Assembly: GCF_019703515.2 (NCBI RefSeq)
Contig: NC_059346.1
Coordinates: forward strand, 58,168,001-58,232,000
Direction of reading: 5' to 3'
Source of the DNA: Myxocyprinus asiaticus
Lineage: Eukaryota > Chordata > Actinopteri > Cypriniformes > Catostomidae
Length of the DNA stretch: 64,000 bases
This document shows positions 60,201 through 64,000 of the stretch, piece after piece. A program made the position numbers and the translations under genes. The first letter of the stretch is position 1, and each line of letters starts with the position of its first letter. The notes beneath the pieces were generated by a model, which made no database searches, was not told the origin of the DNA, and worked only from the letters and a program-made list of their open reading frames with translations.

Positions 60201-60489
60201 TTACATTTCATTGTAAGAAAAAAAAACACTTTGGAAATTGGTTTGACAAACTATTTGGATCCTGGGCTTTCTGGCTTTCTGGCTTTCTAAAGTGGGAATG
60301 ATAATAGCTATAGCTATTGTTATTTTTGTGTTGTTGTTTTGTTGTGTTGTGCCTCTCCTCAGATCAATGCTGGCCAGTGCTGCAGCCAAACAGATGCTCA
60401 ATGTGTCTGTAAAGCAATCTGGAATTGACATTGGGGCCACCGTATGTCCCATAGGTCCTGGACTGGATGAACTGGACGAAATAATGTAA

Positions 60490-61489
60490 AACTTTGTTAC
60501 ACAAAAAGTGGTAGGGAAGGGGAGCCTTTTATTTTTGACTCTTTATTTTAAATTTTCTTTGGTTTTTGGATAGCAAGGGAGTCAGCATACTCATTGTATT
60601 TTCTTTTATAACAAAAATTAGGTAGTACATTAGATTGGATAGAGTAGGCAGGAAGATAGTGGGTGTTATGTTTATTATTTTGGCATATGCCCCTTCCTTA
60701 CTGAAATTATTACTCTTTTACTTTTTTGAATTTTTCTGAAGTCATTTATCCTTTTCTTTTAAACATTCAATTTATGATTTTTGTTGTTTAATCAAGCTAT
60801 GTACTCTTTGAATATCATTTATTGTTTGAATGATTTCTGAAGGTACTATTAACCAAGTAAATTACTTTTAAATGAAATATAGTATGCATTTATAAACTTT
60901 GAAAAACACTGGAATTACCACTGGAGGGCCAGAGGATAAGACATCACAAAATGAAGAAAGGATTGATGAGCACCTCAGTGCTTAGCAGCAAAAGCAAGAC
61001 TCTACTGGTGGTTTAAAAACCCACTGTCTGCTCCAACACCACCAGACAGCACTCCAGGCTACCGGAAATGTCTGTGAGTTCCTTTGGCACCGTGGGACGT
61101 ATCATATGCTGAGTAATCTGCTGATATTGTTTAATCACTTAAGTATGTTAACCTACTGAAATAAGTCTAATCACTCATGTACTCTACATAACGCAAGGCC
61201 AACTCTGCACGCACATGCTTTTATACATGTTTTTTTTTTCTTTTATGTCACCCTCAAGAAAGTACTTAGTTAGGGAGATGAGATCTTTTACTCCCTCTTA
61301 GCCAAATGTGGGGGAGATGTTTGGTCTTATTTCTCCTCTAGAGTGCAGCTCCATAAGAAAAGACATTGTTAGAAGAATGTGTGACCTACATTGGTCACTT
61401 GGTAGGAATGAAGGAGACTGACTTGTGAGATTGCACTCTGGGTAAGGGCAATAGAGGTGAGACTTTGAAAAGTCTCAAAGGGGGGAATT
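60490..61489. other. ERV region between env and the LTR
   Basis: No frame is recognised. A polypurine tract AAAGGGGGGAATTA at 61477-61490 stands just before the LTR-like region, as expected for retroviral plus-strand priming. Confidence 0.55.
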
Positions 61490-61490
61490 A

Positions 61491-62110
61491 TATAGTCAAT
61501 TTTAATATCAAAAGGTACTTATATAGAATAGTTTGGGCATTATATGATCCAGGAAAAAGGTTAGAAGGCTGTAAGGCCTACGTGATTATGCTGTGAGGAG
61601 TACAGGTGCACTCCGTGAGGAGTACAGGTGCACTCAGCCTTAACAAGCACAATGGTACTAGGTGGAGGAGACATTCCTCAGACACTGGATGGCACAGCCA
61701 ATAGCCAAGTTATCTTATTACGCTTAGACTGTTATATTCTATTTACTTAAAATGTATACTTTCATAATAAATTAATTTAAAAGTTATTTTAAAAAAAATA
61801 AGCTGATTGTTAAGATTCCACTATTAAAGAGAAGCCAAAGAAATTGAGAAATAAATGTGGAAAGTGAGAAAATAAAAGCAACACAGCCATTGGCTAAAAT
61901 ACAAGAGAGGTGTGCCTATGAGGTAATGTGTGATAACATAAATGTATAAAGATGAAAGCTTTGAATGAGAAAGTCATATGAACAGCTGGCATCTCAGGTT
62001 TTGTTGTTTCGCTCAATAAAGCCTAACCTTTTACATCTGGAACTCCTGACTTCGAGAGTTTTCTTACTGAGAGGGAAAGAGACTTTTTGTGAGACAAAAC
62101 AAATTGTGGT
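61491..62110 (+). repeat. 3' LTR of the endogenous retrovirus (approximate)
   Basis: It follows the polypurine tract. It has a TATAAAG word at 61946, AATAAAG at 62017 with T/C-rich DNA after it, and U5-like sequence to about 62110. The usual TG start is degraded (TATAG). In U3, GTGAGGAGTACAGGTGCACTC occurs twice in tandem at about 61595-61636. The right end is uncertain by about 50 bp. No matching 5' LTR is in the window. Confidence 0.65.
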
Positions 62111-62256
62111 ATGTTTTGAGTGTTGTAAGTCTACACATGTGGGTGTATTAAAGAATTAAAGCTTTTGTTTGAAATTTTTTTATGGGGAGGTACACCTGAA
62201 AAAGTTGCATATGATACTGCATATGATACTACGAATGCTTTTAAATGGTCAAGAAG

Positions 62257-64000
62257 AGTCATTTGACGTCATGCGAGGATCGGACGTGTGAATAGCGAGC
62301 TCTGTGCACTTTGCTAGTTTTAACACTTTAATGACATAAACCGGTGAGATTCGATACACTCTGATCCGAAACTGTTCTAGGAGGACAATATGTCAAACTT
62401 TTACATCAACGGAAGGTCGCTTTTGCACTGATATTCCTGGCCAAATTGAGAATAGATGCTAAGGATGGCTGTAAAACTTTCACATGCCCACAGCAAGCGA
62501 TGTCCTTCATAAAGTTAATGGAGTAAGTCATCCTGTTGTACTCACAATGCAGCTGAACATTCGCTTGACTGTTTGAGGAAACTGAGCGTTTTTATTTTTT
62601 TGTGCTGGTTCCGCCTAACGGCTGGAGTTTTTTTTGTAGAGTAACACACCTTCTGGACAGTTTTATGGATCAATCTACATGCTCTTTGTACTTATTCCTC
62701 CCATTGGCTGGAGTTTGTTTTGTGGAATATTTCTTGCAAAGACATTTGAGTGATTAAGTCATTTGTTTGCACTCATGTTGCAGCCGAGTGGACCGGCTCA
62801 CTGAACATTCACTTGACTGTATGACAAACCTGCGTGTTTTTTGTGCTTGTTCTGCCTAGCGTCTGGAGTTTATTTTGGAGAGTAACACACCTTCAGGACA
62901 GTTTTATGGCTGAATCTACATGCTCTTTGTGTTTAGACCACCTAGCGGCTGGAGTTTATTTTGTAGAGTAACACACATTCAGGACAGTTTTATGGATGAA
63001 TCTACACGCTCTTTGTGTTTATTCTACCTATTGGCTGGAGTTTGTTTTATAGATTATCTTTTGCCATGTAATTCTGTCTCACAAAACGTATATAGAAACA
63101 TCGGACTTGAGTAATCTGACGGCAAAGTTGTCATTGTGGTTCTTGTAGGTGTGCATGGACTGTTTGAGTTTGGAGGGATGGACGCCAGTTGGCACTGTCG
63201 TACGTGGGGTTAATGTGCACATTTTTCTTTTTTCTGTTTTTCTTTTTTTTTTTTTTTCAGAGGATGTTCAGGGTTTGATTGTTGCACTAACGTTGGAATG
63301 TCTTCTTTATAATCTTGTTTTTGACAGACGATCTATTTTTTCTTATATGTCAAAATGTCAAATGTTAATATGAGTGGACTGTCTCTCTCCATGTGGAATG
63401 TGAATGGGTTGAGGCACCCCATAAAAAGAAGGAAGGTTATTTCTCTTCTTAAGCGTAAGATATATGATATAGTGTTTCTTCAAAAAACGCACTTTTCTCC
63501 TCAGGAAGCTGAAAAATTTGGAAAGAAATGGGATGGGCATTTTTTTTTATAGTGTTGGCTCGAGAAAGAGCAGGGGATTCATTAAACTGATAAGTAAACA
63601 TCTACAATTCAAATGTCTCAAACAGAGTAAAGATAAATTAGGAAGAATCATTATTGTTTTACCTGAAATTCAGGGACATAGTCTTATTTTGGCTAATATT
63701 TATGCACTTAACCTTGATGATCAGGACTTTTTTATAGATCTTGAAGGGATGATGCAAGCCGCTGACATCCCTCATGATGTAATATTGGGAGGAGACTTTA
63801 ATCTTTTGATGGACTCAGTCCTTGATCATAGTGAAGCAAAAGTGTGCAAGCCCCCTAGAGCAACATTGACGAATCAAAGGATGTGTAAAAAGTTTGGTCT
63901 TACAGACCATCTGGTAGGGACTATTCATTTTTTTCCATCAGTCCATAAGATTTACTCTAGATTTTTTTTATTTTTATATCTAAGTCCCTCATTTCATCTG
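62257..64000 (+). mobile_element. L1 copy D, runs off the right edge
   Basis: It starts 'agtcatttgacgtcatgcga' and has the same 5' UTR as L1-A and L1-B. ORF1 is almost entirely deleted: 'caatatgtcaaac' is followed directly by the C-terminal part 'ttttacatcaacggaaggtc'. The inter-ORF spacer at 62590-63110 has five 'ggctggag'-type repeats. ORF2 begins near 63355 (MSNVNMSGLSLSMWNVNGLR) and reads through the endonuclease to the edge, with frame breaks at the T run near 63541 and later. Confidence 0.9.

Larger units (their letters stand above)
54344..60225 (+). mobile_element. L1 copy A: nearly full length, dead, nested in env
   Basis: 5.9 kb flanked by ACACTTTGGAAATTGG at 54328-54343 and 60226-60241, a 16-bp target duplication (17 if one A shared with the tail is counted). 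It starts with a G-run and 'gtcacgtgacgccatgc', has ORF1, a 1-kb inter-ORF spacer, ORF2, TA/TG-rich 3' sequence and a short poly(A). Both ORFs have several frameshifts. By motifs it belongs to the Tx1/L1 clade. Confidence 0.95.
52590..60489 (+). pseudogene. Retroviral env remnant, split by a SINE and an L1
   Basis: The surface part lies in pieces at about 52690-52890 and 53260-53771, with N-linked sites and many cysteines, and stops after FWICGGKG. A basic RVKRV stretch near 53910 is where a furin-type site would stand. The transmembrane part (about 54000-54343) contains QNRQELNWLLAEKG followed by CVMFGADCC, the CX6CC motif of gamma-type envelopes. The L1 cuts in just after HFGNW. After the L1 come FDKLFGSW and a hydrophobic anchor (60304-60345) in a shifted frame, then a cytoplasmic tail that stops at 60487-60489. 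Stops and shifts make it non-functional. Confidence 0.85.
49235..62110 (+). mobile_element. Endogenous retrovirus, class I type, truncated and broken
   Basis: Order: partial RT, RNase H, integrase, env, then a 3' LTR-like region. Gag, protease, the first part of RT and the 5' LTR are missing. Three later insertions break it: a solo LTR (51478-51887), a SINE (52905-53120) and an L1 (54344-60225). The RT box YVDD, the integrase spacing and an env of the CX6CC type all point to the gamma/epsilon-like group. It is an inactive fossil copy. Confidence 0.9.

Noticed and set aside
61595..61637. Short direct repeats as a CRISPR-like array
   Set aside because: Only two adjacent units, no spacers, vertebrate DNA, inside a retroviral U3.

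Overview
This window is vertebrate nuclear DNA from a ray-finned fish, most likely a cyprinid or other ostariophysan. The evidence is intron-split genes with GT-AG junctions, many Tc1-like, hAT-like and MITE copies, a Tx1/L1-type LINE family, tRNA-derived SINEs and long (TA)n/(CA)n tracts. There are no operons, rRNA genes or CRISPR arrays.

Three host genes lie on the + strand in one order. (1) The last eight coding exons of a terminal uridylyltransferase, best called tut7 (zcchc6), lie between 1066 and 18308; the 5' part of the gene is outside the window. (2) isca1 is complete: a 129-residue mitochondrial iron-sulfur assembly protein in four exons (26531-32617). (3) A complete three-exon gene for a cyclin-O-like protein (ccno) of 315 residues occupies 38228-43235. 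The tut7-isca1 neighbourhood also exists in mammals and supports both names. The DNA just upstream of the ccno start has an E2F-type site and a canonical RFX X-box, which fits the role of cyclin O in multiciliated cells.

Everything else recognisable is transposable-element sequence at several ages. Introns of tut7 hold at least four Tc1-like elements, an L1 fragment, several MITEs and a SINE. Between tut7 and isca1 lie an L2/CR1-like LINE fragment, a hAT MITE with a perfect 8-bp target duplication, and a reverse-strand L1 carrying a small TRIM-like LTR element. Between isca1 and ccno sits a Tc1 transposase open for 316 codons. Downstream of ccno are two Tc1 copies placed end to end.

From about 49.2 kb to 62.1 kb there is a decayed class I (gamma/epsilon-like) endogenous retrovirus. 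It keeps part of reverse transcriptase, RNase H, integrase, env and one LTR-like end. Its pol is broken by a solo LTR (TSD GTTG). Its env is broken by a SINE and by a nearly full-length but frameshifted L1 flanked by a 16-17 bp target duplication. Another L1 copy of the same family runs off the right edge.

I found no convincing new biological system. The most informative points are the nested insertions with readable target duplications (one with an uninterrupted 'empty site' in the same window), two copies of one internally deleted Tc1 sharing the same deletion junction, the ccno promoter motifs, and a recurring GTTATCC..TATGACA motif in ccno intron 1.
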